Shown: piece after piece, positions 32,322-43,613 of the stretch | Numbering within the stretch: position 1 is the stretch's first letter | How the letters are laid out: every line of letters begins with the position of its first letter | From: Gracilariopsis chorda | Lineage: Eukaryota; Rhodophyta; Florideophyceae; Gracilariales; Gracilariaceae | Length of the DNA stretch: 64,000 nt | NCBI GenBank assembly: GCA_003194525.1 | Contig: NBIV01000335.1 | Coordinates: forward strand, 1 to 64,000 | Direction: 5' to 3' | Position numbers and translations under genes: made by a program | The notes under the pieces: model-generated | The model's input: the letters and a program-made list of their open reading frames with translations, nothing else | The model's database searches: none | Told to the model about the DNA's origin: nothing

Positions 32322-35300
32322 TTATTTTTCGATATTCACTTCATCGACGATTTCTCCATCCGACCTAGCTTCTATTGCGCTTCCGGTACTAAGCAAAGCA
32401 GAGTCAGCATGATTTCTTGCATTGTTTTCACGCAGGCCAATAAGGAATGCATGTGAGACATTCTCGGTGTTATGCTCCCAGTACGGTTCCAAAAAGGACT
32501 CTATCAGAATACGGTTTCCTAGCACATCAGCCAGGACAGGTCAACGAAAACCCAGTTCCGGATAAATAACTGCACAGTGGACGATGTGGCGGCAAGGGAA
32601 ACCTGGCATGGAATGCTGCGAGCAAGAACAGGCCACGGTACAAGACGCAGAAGTCTTTTGAGGTTTCAAAAGCTTTGAAATATACAATTTATACCTCGAA
32701 CTGCTCTGTAGCGATTGTTGTGTTCTGTTTGAAGTCCCATCCATTCCAGAAAACATGACAGTAAACACCACACCTCCATCGTAACGTTGTCTGTTTTGCA
32801 TCTTTTAATCTTGCCACTTAGTCCTCGATATCGGTTTGATTGTGACGTTGGGAACTGCAAACTGTCACGAAGGCTCCACGCTCCGATCAACGACCTTCAA
32901 CAGACAAAATGAGGTCTAATCAGAAATCAGTCTTTCTAATGCCTTCGTGGGAACTGGCAACTGGCAGTTCGATATCTTACGATATGTCCAGCTCTGACTT
33001 TTGAGTGCTCTTGTTCTTGCATCACTTTTTTTTCTCCTCCCGCTTCATGGTTAGAGTATGCATCTCAGTAGGAACTTTCCATATTGGAACACATCTACGT
33101 AAAATATGATGACGGTATACTGAGTTAGAGCTCTCTGTATACCCAGTTCCCTTTAAAAGGAAAGAATGAGGGACGGATTGATTGCGATGCACCGGAATAA
33201 TCATTTTGCAGTTCTCGTGGTATAAGATTTTGTACCACGATGGAGCGTTTTTCTGAAAGCTGTAGAAGTACTTTCTCTCAAGCTGCTCTCGCCGAACCAA
33301 GAAACCCTCTTCCGACATAAATTGATGAATTTTAGAAGGATCGGTTGACAGATCTTTAATCCATTGCTTTCGTCTAATTTTTGCACACCATGACGCACAG
33401 TTACGGGCCTCGTGTTGGTTCAAGTTCCATTTATCAAGAGCTATGTACGAAAGTGGAAAGTCTTTCTTGACTGCGTTAATTCACGCCACACTTTGATCCA
33501 TGGCTTTCATGGAAGGTGAGATCAGCACTGCAGATTGTAATTCGCGTAGTATCTGTGTAAAGCTCTCCTCTGTCTCACAGGACACGAAACTCATGAAAAA
33601 AGGCAAGATATAACCATCATTAGACCTACCATTGATGGTAAACATCGGAAAACCAAGCTTCTTAGAGATGGCTTTGCATTCAATGCTGATTCCTGGCACC
33701 ACGCCATACCTAGCATAATCTTACACCCAACCTGCAAACGCCAACGATGCTGAATTCATCACCCCCTCCCCATTGACACTTAGAAGGACACTGTTGTCGC
33801 TGTTAGCATCGCGGATGAGCATGAGCTCTCTGCAAAGCAGCATGCACTCGTGTAGGGCGATGGGCAAAAGCGGGAGAGCACCGAAAGATGTTCGGGATCT
33901 TTCCTCGTTAAAGATGACCCCGGTTGGGTGGAGCCCTCCCAGGGGTGGCACGACTATGTCCGGTTGTAAGGCCAAGGCCACCCGTTACGACTTGCACAGG
34001 GAGGTTGAGACAAGAATCAGGTATCCGCAGGAGTGGTGTGTGGGGTTGGTCGTCCTCTAGAGAGGTGAGGTTTCCACGTTTGTGGCATGCGCGAACACGA
34101 GCCGTGGGCAGCGGGAAAGCCACCCTTTAAAAGGAAAAAGCAAGGGGGAGCTGAGTCACGAGTGTCATGACGAAGACTAACGGCAATGCCGGTAAATAAT
34201 GCTTATAGAAGGCGAACACCAAGACAGTGGGAATAACAACCCGAATACTGGGGTCCTTTTGACGGGCAAGGGGGTTAGACTTTCCATATGCTACGGTGCT
34301 TTCCTCCAAGGAGGAGTCAGGAACACACGAAGGCGATCAGGTCTACAGCCAATTCCCCAGGTTGGGGTCCATTCTTGGGGAAGGTTTACTGGTCCAACCG
34401 CAACCCGCTGGCGCCATAAGTACTAAGAATCCCAGAAATGGGTGTAAAAATAATAAATAGAGTTAAATAAATTGCTCTACTCTGGTGGTTCATGACCAAT
34501 ACTGTGGCCAACCGCCAATTGACTCTTCCGTGTCCCACGTCTCAAATCCACTATTAGTGATCGTAGTTCATGCACTGACTACATTACTGAAACATTTGGG
34601 AAATCAACCAAGTACCCTGAATCACTTCTTGGGGGCATCACACTTCAACTCCTGCTGCTTTGGCGCCTCAACACGTGATGAATATGACAACATATTGCGC
34701 AGCGCTTATGTGTTCATCGGGGTACTTTCCCTTTTGTCCAGCAGAGAGACAATGTCTCTCACTTGAATATGCTACTTTGCTTTCATCTCAAAGTCCTCTC
34801 TTTGAAGCCAAGGGGACAAATGGCTTATCACCTTGCTCAGGTTTGGTGGGTGGTTGTTTGACATGTTTTTCATTTCACAACGGTACACTTTTACCAAATC
34901 ATCACAGCCATGTCGCCTCAAGATAGCCTTCTTAGTTTTGATTATGCAAAGAAAAGCACACTTTGGAGCCGTCTTATGCTCCACGCATATGCATTATGCC
35001 TTTTTCAGAACCTGTTCGCCCCCAATCACTTCAGCCTCCTCTTCATCACTATCCATACCACTACAAGCACCAGCGTTAATACTATCGGTGATTTTATTAT
35101 TATGACTTGAGTCCCGTACGAATAAATCATACCCAAAGCAGTCAGAAATGATCGCGGCCTCTTTATTGACCTGGAATCATGCGGCGTTTTCTCCCACTTG
35201 AGAAATAAATGACTGTTGAGCCTCACTGCACAAGCGATGGGTATCTACCATAGCGACTGCGTCATCGTCCTTTCTACTTCCCTCCAGATTCTCGATCATA

Positions 35301-35870
35301 CGCATGGCTGCGGCAGCATTCTCATCATGACCATGAAACAAGTTAGGGAAAGGATTTTGATCATCAGTCACAAATTCTTCTACGGGTGGCCTTTCGCGCG
35401 GTTCCCGTACCAAATCCACTTCATCCTCTTTCAAGAAATGTGGTTCTTCTATTCCCGCCCTCGGTCCAAGCAGAGTGAGACCTTTCTCACTCTTCGTTTG
35501 CACCTCACTATAACTGACTAGCCCCGCATTTTTGCCTGTACATGATAAACGATTCGACACAACGTTCAAATTATTTCTCTGCTGTACCGGAATCAGGGAT
35601 CTTGTCAGAACATCCCAACACCAAGAGGTATCCTCCAGCTTCTGTTCCCTCTTCCAGGTCTTTACCCGTTTGATAATTGACCCCAGAACTACGTTGTATT
35701 TATCCTCACAGAGCTCTTGTGAAACTGGCTGTAACGTATGACTGTGGGTCCCCGAGAAGGACAAAACCCACTTCATCGACTTTGCTTGTAGTTTTGCGAT
35801 TATGCATCTCGAACATGACACTGGCGGGTTGTGCTTTATGCATCACAGTCAGTCTTTTACTAGTGTACTT
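32322..35870 (-). pseudogene. MULE transposase (FAR1 finger - MULE domain - SWIM), decayed
   Basis: Three landmarks on the minus strand, in order. Near 35.87-35.70 kb, a FAR1/WRKY-GCM1-type finger (Cys-x2-Cys region, then KWVLSFSGTHSHTL with the paired His). Near 33.75-33.48 kb, the MULE catalytic region (LGFPMFTINGRSNDG then VSCETEESF). Near 32.68-32.59 kb, a SWIM zinc finger fitting CxCxxHxxxGxPCRHI (ACSCSQHSMPGFPCRHI). Many stops and frame changes separate them, for example a TAA just upstream of the catalytic region near 33722. A 797-bp solo-LTR-like insert (33851-34647) splits the gene before the catalytic region. The protein would have bound the TIRs and moved the element. Confidence 0.8.
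33851..34647 (+). mobile_element. solo-LTR-like element, copy 3 (797 bp)
   Basis: Diverged member of the 826-bp family (shared blocks such as GATCTTTCCTC, CCAATTCCCCAGGTTGGGG and the A-rich AATAAATA tract). It lies in the MULE, with TG...CA ends and near-duplications ACTCG/ACTCC (33846-33850 and 34648-34652, 4 of 5). The divergence from copies 1 and 2 and the imperfect duplication make it the older insertion. Confidence 0.75.
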
Positions 35871-36459
35871 CGTCGTACGCAACTTTGGCATATGATGCGG
35901 AATCTATGTACCCCAAAAAGTTGTCCTGAGAGGCTTAACTTATAGATGAACTCTTGCCGATCTGACAATTCTTCAACGAGATCTTCTACATCATTGGTAT
36001 CCTAGCTGGAGGTCTAGCTCCACGGTGGCTGCAAAGAGGAGCTCAAATGTGTCATCTCAGGCTGCTTAGAGTTTGATGACATGGCTGCCTCCTTAACAAT
36101 ATCCTTCATAATAGTACCTATTAACAGTGCGCTGGTATAGTTTTGCGACGGCTACGAGAAACTGAACTCTCCCGAAAGTCGAAATTGTACCAACATCCTT
36201 ATTCTTTGAAACCGCTCTCAATCTCTGCGCGCGTGCTTGACGTCGTTCACGATCATTAACTGAGACCGTTAGTTCAGCCCATTATCTCTCCTCGTATGCC
36301 CTCATAACCAAATCCATGACACTATACTACGGAGATGGCACAACCTCTTCAGTTGCGTCGTCTGTATACTTCTTTCCGCTTGTACTCTGAGGAGCCTGTT
36401 CTCGCCGAAAAGCGAGACGATTCTTCCTGCTTTCATGTTGAAAAACAGCAACATCACCT

Positions 36460-38300
36460 TCAGAAACACTTCCCGAACGATTTTTCTTTGATGGGACGGT
36501 GATATTCAAAACTTAGCTTTTTGCAGACATCCAGCGTTACTGATCGGTAATATTGTTGTCGTACCCATCCACAATGTTCGTTTTGGAATGTTTTCTGTTC
36601 TTGTCGCAAAGGATGCAAAGCCTGCAATAACTTACCGACCACAACTGTGAGAATCTTGTTGTTTTTCGAATCTCAAAATGTCTAACATGTAGTTCTGTTT
36701 CGATTTTGTCCATTCAATAGACTTCCGCTGAAAGACGTGGTCAAAAGTTGCCTTGAATAACCTCAATACGTAATCAGGGCAAGTGCAACCGAGACTTTCA
36801 CCAAAGAACACAGTTCTTGTCTCCAACTTGCTAAGCTTACTCAATGATATTCTTTCGACTATCATTCCCCAGGGAGCTCCCCTGATATTCAGTCGTACGA
36901 CCACAGTGTGTATCTCTAAATCATTTCCGAACAATGAATACCGGAATGGCGGAACAAAAGTTTCCAGATGTTCCAATTTTGAACCCAGCTGAGCGGTTCT
37001 TGAAGTAGAACGATTTGGACATTCCCATGAGATATGCCCCATTATTGCATGTGCAAAGAACCGCTCCGAGTACCAGCTCTATTTCTGTACTACCAGCATT
37101 AATGAGCACATTAGACATGTACCCACCTGATTGACAATTACGAATGAAAACATTTGATGTTGAGTTGTCGCAGTCGTACAACACAAGCGCGGCAATAAAA
37201 GCATAGACAGAATGATAAGGAAACCTCTGCGCTTCGTCGTCCTGCGGAAAATCCAATTGCGCATTTTTCCTCAAAATGTAGTGCAAAAACTCTAAATTTT
37301 GGTATCACACTCAACGTGTCTGGGGCCTTGCTCCCTGTGGAGGCGGACCCAGCGACAGAGCCTTCTTTATACCTGTAATACGGGCGTAACTCCGTACGTA
37401 TTTCTAATTGACCACAGAGGTGGATAAAGAAAGGTGAAATGGAGCCAGAAAGACGGTAAAAACAGGGACCGGTGTGCCAAGCTAGGGGGCTGTTTAGAAT
37501 ATACCCGGTGACGGGTGCCTTCCGAGGACGGGGAAAATCCACCCAGGCGGGTCGTGTGGAAAGCGGAAACAGACCCGACGGAGGTTGCACATGTACGAGA
37601 TGTAGCGGACGAATTACTCAATACAGGGGCAATACCAGTACCACAGGGTAGATAATGTCACACGACAATTATAACACAGAGTATCTGTAGGTTTACCGAG
37701 CGGCTGAATTGAGCGAACCGAATGCCGTGAACCTCCGCGAGGAGTAGTACACGGCATAACGACGTCAAAATCCAGAGCCAGATACCTCAGGTCAAAATGA
37801 ACAGTTATGAATGACCAACGTCTCCGGTTCACTTTACTTAGTGCTCGCGACGACGAAGTCGCGCTCATCTAAGTAGGTACATTAACAAATAAATTATAAT
37901 AACTAACTACAATATTGAACACCTCCTCAGGTCCACACAGGTGCCCAGGCCAGTTTCAAGGTCCCTGAGGGGTCAGCCCAAGTAAAATATAACACTACAG
38001 CATGGTGCTGTCGCACACGCGCACACGCGTCCACTCATCCTGCAATCCATTCTAGATTCCTACCTTCCTAGGTGAACCTTCACACAGTAAACCATCCTAT
38101 TGGCATTACATCGTACGGTTCCAACTCATATACGGTAACGCCTTCACACTAACCATGTCGCATTCCTTTGAGTAGCATCATCACAATTTCTACTCATTTC
38201 GCGTTGCAACACACAAAACTTGGAAAACCTCCTCGATCTCCTCGATTTCAGCTTGATGTAGCTTCTCGGTGATACTCAGTACGAATTTTAATAAACAAAA
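36460..38300 (-). pseudogene. Ulp1-like (C48) protease carried by the MULE, decayed
   Basis: Minus-strand coding remnant. The catalytic-Cys region is seen near 36.66 kb (LRFEKQQDSHSCGR, with the Gln five residues before the Cys). Upstream are HTVVVRLNIRGAPWGMIVERI, where the usual HW appears as PW, and a GESLG in place of the usual DSL. The N-terminal helical part (36.92-37.27 kb, other phase) continues in phase across the solo-LTR-like insert at 37277-38213 into an acidic EIEEIEEV helix near 38.25 kb. Two or more frame changes. The loss of the catalytic His in this copy suggests it is inactive. Expected role: cleaving SUMO-like conjugates; its use to the transposon is unknown. Confidence 0.65.
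37277..38213 (+). mobile_element. solo-LTR-like element, copy 4 (937 bp)
   Basis: Insert in the MULE protease gene, bounded by exact CAAAA duplications (37272-37276 and 38214-38218). Ends TGTAGTGCAA...TTGCAACACA are inverted, as in copies 1 and 2 (TGTGGTGCAA...). A hairpin near 37843-37862 (CGCGACGACGAAGTCGCG) followed by an A-rich AACAAATAAATTATAATAAC tract repeats the layout of the 826-bp copies, although overall sequence is much diverged. Confidence 0.7.
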
Positions 38301-38904
38301 TATGTATCACGAAAGAAAATGACAAGAAAACTCGTAAACAAGGATCGTAAAAGTGCAATTCAGGCGCATAACAGGGGTAGAGAATAAACCAACGTACGGG
38401 CGAAGCAATGATGAGCACAATGCTGGTTTTCAGGTGGATTTTAACGTTGCAACGAAACGAGGATGAGTACAACACACGTGCGACGGTAGCGCGTAGCAGA
38501 GTTCCCAAGCCAAGCTAAGTAGACAAAAGCGTCGCAAGGCGCAGAACAGATAGATGCAGAATAAACGAGGAGGAAAACAGCAAACATGCAGCGCTAGAGA
38601 GGTTTTCCAAGTAGAGGTGAGTGCAAAGAATGCAAAAGGAAACGCAGAGCATCACAGAGAAGCTAGCCTAGGATCATTGTAGAGCACATGTGTATGCAAT
38701 GCTATGAGAGCAATAAATGGCACAATCGAGACAAGAAATCAGAGCAAAGCGGTGAAATGAATATCAGCACTAAGCGGGAAGAACGTTGTGACTTGAAGGT
38801 AGTTGTTAAATGTTTGGACGCAGGGCAAGGTGTTCTGGCAAAAAGAATGCTTGGCGCTAGCAGTTCCAAATAGCGCGCGTTTTGGCAAGTTTGAATGTTT
38901 ACAG

Positions 38905-39115
38905 CTATGACATGGTGTTTTTTAAATGGTTGCAGATGGATAAAGACGCCGTGAGGGGGTGAACTACTACTTATGATCGGCTGTCTTGCAATCACGCCGT
39001 GGCACACGTTGGAAGTGGTCTCCCAGGTTACTGCACTCGCTGATCAAGGGTGAACTCGTGCTTGTGATTGGCGGAGTTTCTACTGTTTTTACTACAAGTA
39101 GATTCAGCCTCCCCC
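38905..39115 (-). repeat. right terminal inverted repeat of the MULE
   Basis: Inverted partner of 30985-31195, ending at the CTCAATTTA duplication (39116-39124). Confidence 0.9.
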
Positions 39116-39124
39116 CTCAATTTA

Positions 39125-40571
39125 GGTAGAATTAGAGTTTGACAAATGCGTGGAGATGCTCTCATGGATACGTAAAGGTGACACTGAAGACAATAGTTCA
39201 CAAGAAATAAGAGAGAGCGTGTGTTACCAGCCATTATTCCACGTTTCAGCGTTGACACGCGTCAAGTCTTACAATTAATTCTTTTGCATATCCCATACTT
39301 AATAGAATATATTGCATCCTATTCAGCGTCATTCTCTTTCTTGATAAGCTTGATGCAGAAGATTTACGTTCCACACCGAAACGGACTGTGGTAACGGTGT
39401 AGAACGAAAAACTTTTTGCATCTTCAACTTACCAATTCTCCGATAGCCCTTTCTGATTAATGAACTGAACAGAATGATGGCAAAAAGATACCGAGGCTCA
39501 TTAAACTGAAGTTGCCTAAAATTCTGCATGTTTCTTTGGGCAATTTCGCTGTGTTGGATTTTTTTTGGACTTTTGAATGCATATTTCAACAAATCTCTTA
39601 TACGAAAGAGACATTATTCCTATTAATTCTGCTCATCCAAGCTTGACAAAAACTATTAATATTAGCTATTATCAAGCTTGGATGATTTATACTATATGCA
39701 CCTCTTTTTGATGTCATAAATAATCGATATAACATTCGTATTACTTTCTCAAGCCTTGAGCACCCTGGTTAGACACCCCAAAATCTTGGATCAAGTCCCC
39801 AAGCTACAGTACGGTCTCCTCTCGCAAGGACACGATTATCTCTGTAAGTTCTGACCCAACATTTCCTTCATAGAGGGGTCAACACATGACGAGAAGCATC
39901 TCCACCACCGTTAAATGCTTCTCGAAAAGCGCCGAAAGTTTTTAACACTTCTGAACATGCGATAAAGCAGGCCGCAGAATTTTGAGAGGCTGTTCTGGTC
40001 CTCAACGAAGTTACTATAAGCTCACAGGGTAGAAAGATGAGCTTTTGATCGGGGTAAGCAATCCTTTTGACCCTCCATGTAACCCCTCAATTGTTTTACA
40101 AGTTACTTTGACTATGTAAATTCACAAATCTGCTGTATAAGCTTAAGACCAAGAATAAATGAATTTGCTGTCAATCGTTTGGTGTACCGTTGTGCCTTCG
40201 GTCTCGAACCCTCCATCTCCTTATATAGTATTATGGGTTGGGAAGCAAATGACAAGTTTTTTATTGCTAAAGAATACCCTAGCCATCTTCGCCAAGATGT
40301 AAGAGAGGAGCAATATCGACAATTGAACTTCACGTTTATCCACTGCAACGATTGAAGCTACTCTTCTCATTCTCTTGATACCAAAAGCCGTTCCTCTTAT
40401 AGGAAGGGTTTTGGTATTTGAATTCTATTGAGCGATAGGAATTTGAAATGAACGGGTGCTAGATAATACTATAAGAAGTCGTCACGTAATGCTATATTAC
40501 CTAAGACGTACCTTGCAGGGTGGCCACCGCACGCTCACCATTTCACCATCTGAACGAGGCGAACTTCAGCC
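39125..40571. other. AT-rich intergenic DNA with a hairpin
   Basis: No gene recognised. A perfect 14-bp inverted repeat (TCATCCAAGCTTGA, 39633-39646; TCAAGCTTGGATGA, 39672-39685) with an AT-rich 25-base loop is the only notable structure. The last part is the upstream region of the frame at 40572. Confidence 0.4.
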
Positions 40572-41105
40572 ATGAATTCTACGTCCGCTTTTCCCAAAAC
40601 TTTGAGCTCTCTCACGTTTTCACTGTTTCTGTTCTACAATGCGTCGGGTACCGGCTTCTTTTGTACTCAAACAAATGAATTTCACCTTCATGATCGATGT
40701 GCAGTCACTGGTTCTGGTATTACGATTGGGTCCGATATGCATGTTCTACAAGCAAGAGAAGCCCCAGATGGAAAGTTCTACGCGTGCGCTGACTTGATAA
40801 TGGTTGGGCAAGTCGAAATTCAGCACACCAAAAGCGAGGCGACAAAGACAATAACAAATAATGCACAGAAGAATACTGCCAGTGGAACTTCAAGGAAAAC
40901 TGATAATTTGCAAACCGTCTTCGTTGGCACCGCCTCCCTCCACAATCGACCATATATCCTTAAGAATCGCCTACTTTCCCTTCCGGCCGTGTGTGTCCTT
41001 GCAGCTTCTGGGTCCCCTTTTGGATTGTGCTGCTGCCCTTTTCCTTACTTTGGTAATGGTTGTTGGGCAAGTAACCGTCACAATACTTGTGGAAGTTCGT
41101 TCTAA
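40572..41105 (+). CDS. possible secreted protein of unknown family
   Basis: 177-codon frame from an ATG in fair context (CAGCCATGAAT). The N-terminus (residues 1-30) has a hydrophobic core like a signal peptide (SLTFSLFLFYNASGTGFF). Residues about 40-70 hold Cys and a GSGITIGSDMHVLQAREAPDG stretch; about 80-115 is Lys/Thr/Asn-rich; the C-terminus has Cys clusters. An overlapping frame (40861-41121) encodes a transmembrane-like tail, so a shift or intron near 40.95 kb is possible. I do not recognise the family. Chance frame is the alternative. Confidence 0.3.
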   Translation: MNSTSAFPKTLSSLTFSLFLFYNASGTGFFCTQTNEFHLHDRCAVTGSGITIGSDMHVLQAREAPDGKFYACADLIMVGQVEIQHTKSEATKTITNNAQKNTASGTSRKTDNLQTVFVGTASLHNRPYILKNRLLSLPAVCVLAASGSPFGLCCCPFPYFGNGCWASNRHNTCGSSF

Positions 41106-41121
41106 GAAAGCATTGGTTTAG

Positions 41122-41574
41122 TGCTCTATAGATATACGGAGATAATCTGGGTACTTGTACGATGCTTAACTTCCATTGGCTACCACTGGAGTTTTCAAGT
41201 CGCGTATTAGTTCGTCTGCAAATATGTCTACAGGTGTAGTATTTCTAACAAAACCTTTCGTCCCCCGATAGAATTCTAATCTCTTCCCCTCGTTCTATTA
41301 CTGCTGCTGCCAATTCAAGCCCTGATACTTTTCATACAGACCGAAAAACGTGAAATTAGAGCGTTTCGTACACTAGTGACGATGTGAAAAATGAGGTCGT
41401 GAGCCTGTAATTCTGATGTCTGGTAGACAAGAGCCCATTCTATTTAAAAAGCAGATCAAAATCGAGTTGGAAACCCATACACTCCCCAAAATTTGAAACA
41501 CTCTACTGAACCGCCTGGTCTTGTGCACATGAGGCGCTGTAATCTCTCCATTATAAGTACATGAGGCGCTGTAA
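41122..41574. other. left flank of the Helitron array
   Basis: No gene. A 19-bp direct repeat (CATGAGGCGCTGTAATCTC at 41528-41546 and 41561-41579) ends here. The bases between the copies (TCTCCATTATAAGTAC) resemble the 5' end of the fourth Helitron copy, so a tiny Helitron fragment may precede the array. Confidence 0.4.
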
Positions 41575-42044
41575 TCTCAACACCCCACTCTTAATGATTT
41601 ACACATGTATGAGGGGGGTGTTGTTGATTGACGGGAGGCGGTGCGCCAATAAACCGCTCTGTATGCCCCTCTACGAGCATGCAAAACTGCCATTTGGCGC
41701 AACGCCTCCCTACCACTTAAAACATTCAGCAGCAGCAGCAGCAGCAAAGCTTTCTGCTTACTGGCTGGCACTCCCATAATGACTGCAGTGCCACCCAGTT
41801 ACACAAAGCAACGTGTCGCGCTTTCTCATCATTGGCTGGCACTGCAGTCAATTTAGGTACCTAAACAAAAACCCCTACGGCTCCACATACTCTCGGCGCC
41901 GCGGCGCTCCGTGGTTCTACAAGCGCTATTGCGAGCGCAAGTGAGCAAAGTGCTCGGAGAGCCTCCGAACGCTACTAAATACACAAAGCTACAAAACCAA
42001 CGCGGCGCGCAGCGCTGCCTACGGCCGAAGGCCGTTTCCACTTG
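41575..42044 (+). mobile_element. non-autonomous Helitron, copy 1 (470 bp)
   Basis: Starts TCTCAACACC after an A and ends CTTG before a T. A GC hairpin (CGGCC-GAA-GGCCG) lies 10 bases from the 3' end, the usual Helitron 3' signature. Near the 5' end GGGAGGCGGTGCGCCAA and TTTGGCGCAACGCCTCCC form a subterminal inverted repeat, followed by (CAG)n. No target duplication, as expected for rolling-circle elements. Confidence 0.85.
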
Positions 42045-42517
42045 TCTCAACACCCCACTCTTAATGATTTACACATGTATGAGGGGGGTGTTCTTGATTG
42101 ACGGGAGGCGGTGCGCCAATAAACCGCCCTGTATGCCCCTCTACGCGCATGCAAAACTGCCATTTGGCGCAACGCCTCCCTACCACTTGAAACATTCAGC
42201 AGCAGTAGCAGCAGCAGCAAAACTTGCTGCTTACTGGCTGGCACTCCCATAATGACTGCAGTGCCACCCAGTTACACAAAGCAACGTGTCACGCATTCTC
42301 ATCATTGGCTGGCACTGCAGTCAATTTAGGCACCTAAACACAAACCATTACGGCTCTACATACTCTCGGCGTCGCGGCGCCCCGTGGTTCTACGAGTGCT
42401 ATTGCGAGCGCAAGCGAGCAAAGTGCTTGGAGAGCCTCCGAACGCTACTAAATACACAAAGCTACAAAACCAAGGCGGCGCGCAGCGCCGCCCACGTCCG
42501 AAAGCCGTTTCCACTAG
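42045..42517 (+). mobile_element. non-autonomous Helitron, copy 2 (473 bp)
   Basis: Directly follows copy 1 with no spacer. About 95% identical by eye, same TCTCAACACC start and CTAG end. The terminal hairpin is slightly degraded. The head-to-tail joint implies insertion next to, or concatemer formation with, copy 1. Confidence 0.85.
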
Positions 42518-42809
42518 TCCCAACACCCCTCACTCTTAATGATTTACACATGTATGAGGGGGGGTGTTGTTGACTGACGAGAGGCGTTGCGCCACAAATT
42601 CGCTTTGCACTCCCCTGTTTGCGCATGCAAATCGCCCATTTCGCGCAACGCCTCCCCACCATTAAAAGAATTCAGCAGCAGCAGCAGCAGCAAGGCGTTC
42701 AGTTAATTAGCTGCTGCTGCTGCATGTTGACTGTGCAATGGCTGCTGAATGGCTTGCAATACAATCAAATTGTAGTGCCAGCCACTCAGCAGCAAAAACC
42801 CAGCGGTTC

Positions 42810-42952
42810 ATTCCAACACGTGGCAAATTGCACTGCGCCAGTGCAGTGCATTCCAACACGTGGCAAATTGCACTGCGCCAGTGCAGTGTATACTGAATTT
42901 TTATTGCAGACATGCCTGCAACAGACGTATATACTGCACTGGCGCAGTGCAA
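42810..42952 (+). repeat. 40-bp tandem duplication plus inverted copy inside the Helitron
   Basis: Units 42810-42849 and 42850-42889 are identical (ATTCCAACACGTGGCAAATT, then GCACTGCGCCAGTGCAGTGC). The second half recurs inverted at 42927-42952 (26-base arms with 42867-42892, about 25 matching). The core CACTGCGCCAGTG is itself palindromic, so several hairpins are possible in the Helitron leader. Confidence 0.75.
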
Positions 42953-43613
42953 AAAGCATCTCGCTTGCTGACCCTAACCACTTTTTTTCATCTCCCTTTT
43001 CAGGCTTGGCCAATAGCGCAGTGTCGTAACCTTTTGCTACTTTGGGCACTGTTTGCTGGCATGGGACCTAGGCAAGGCCGAGCTCGTGTGCAGGTCGCCA
43101 CAAGAGTAACCCAATAAGTACCACGGATCTGGGAAAAGTCAGGTGCTTCTCTGTGGTATACTGGTCGTTTGACGGCGATCAGGAAGTCTGAGGGTTTACC
43201 GGAGCTAATACCAGCTTGCTGTGCAGGGTCCGGGGCGGCCGCCGTGTGGTAACTCTTGGGGCTGGAAAGCACACTTCGGTGTGTGAGTAAAGGCAGACCA
43301 ATCCTTACAACCGGACGTGGGTTAAACATCAAACCGCTTGAAAACCGGCTGGGCACACTCCGCCCGTCATAATCCAACAGGAGTGTTTCGAGAGGCCCTG
43401 TGCTGCGCACGACTGCATCGGGTAAATATAAGCCTTGCAGCAATTTTTTTTAATTTCTGCATGCGACTAGGCCCGGTGGGTGCAAAGCAACAAACTGCAA
43501 CCAGTTTTTCACTCTCAGCTTTCTGGTATATTGTAAATAATTCAAGAACTCTGGCAAATTTTTTAACGGTTTACAAAAACATAGAATTGTTTTCCTTTTT
43601 TTGGTAAATTGAA

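Larger units (their letters stand above)
30985..39115 (-). mobile_element. Mutator-like element (MULE) with transposase and Ulp1-like protease
   Basis: 8,131-bp DNA transposon bounded by the exact 9-bp duplication CTCAATTTA (30976-30984 and 39116-39124), the target size typical of MULEs. The ends are inverted repeats of about 210 bp (GGGGGAGGCTGAATCT...), about 85% identical. Minus-strand remnants of a FAR1-like zinc finger, the MULE catalytic domain and a SWIM finger form one transposase. Upstream of it sits an Ulp1/C48 protease. The layout recalls the ULP-bearing MULEs (Kaonashi type) known from plants. Two solo-LTR-like elements (33851-34647 and 37277-38213) are inserted in it. Genes are heavily decayed, so it is old. 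Confidence 0.9.

Noticed and set aside
43000-43443. 147-codon minus-strand frame in the Helitron leader
   Set aside because: It lies in a GC-rich block opposite the Helitron gene and has no motif; similar compositional frames occur on the minus strand of the 826-bp copies.
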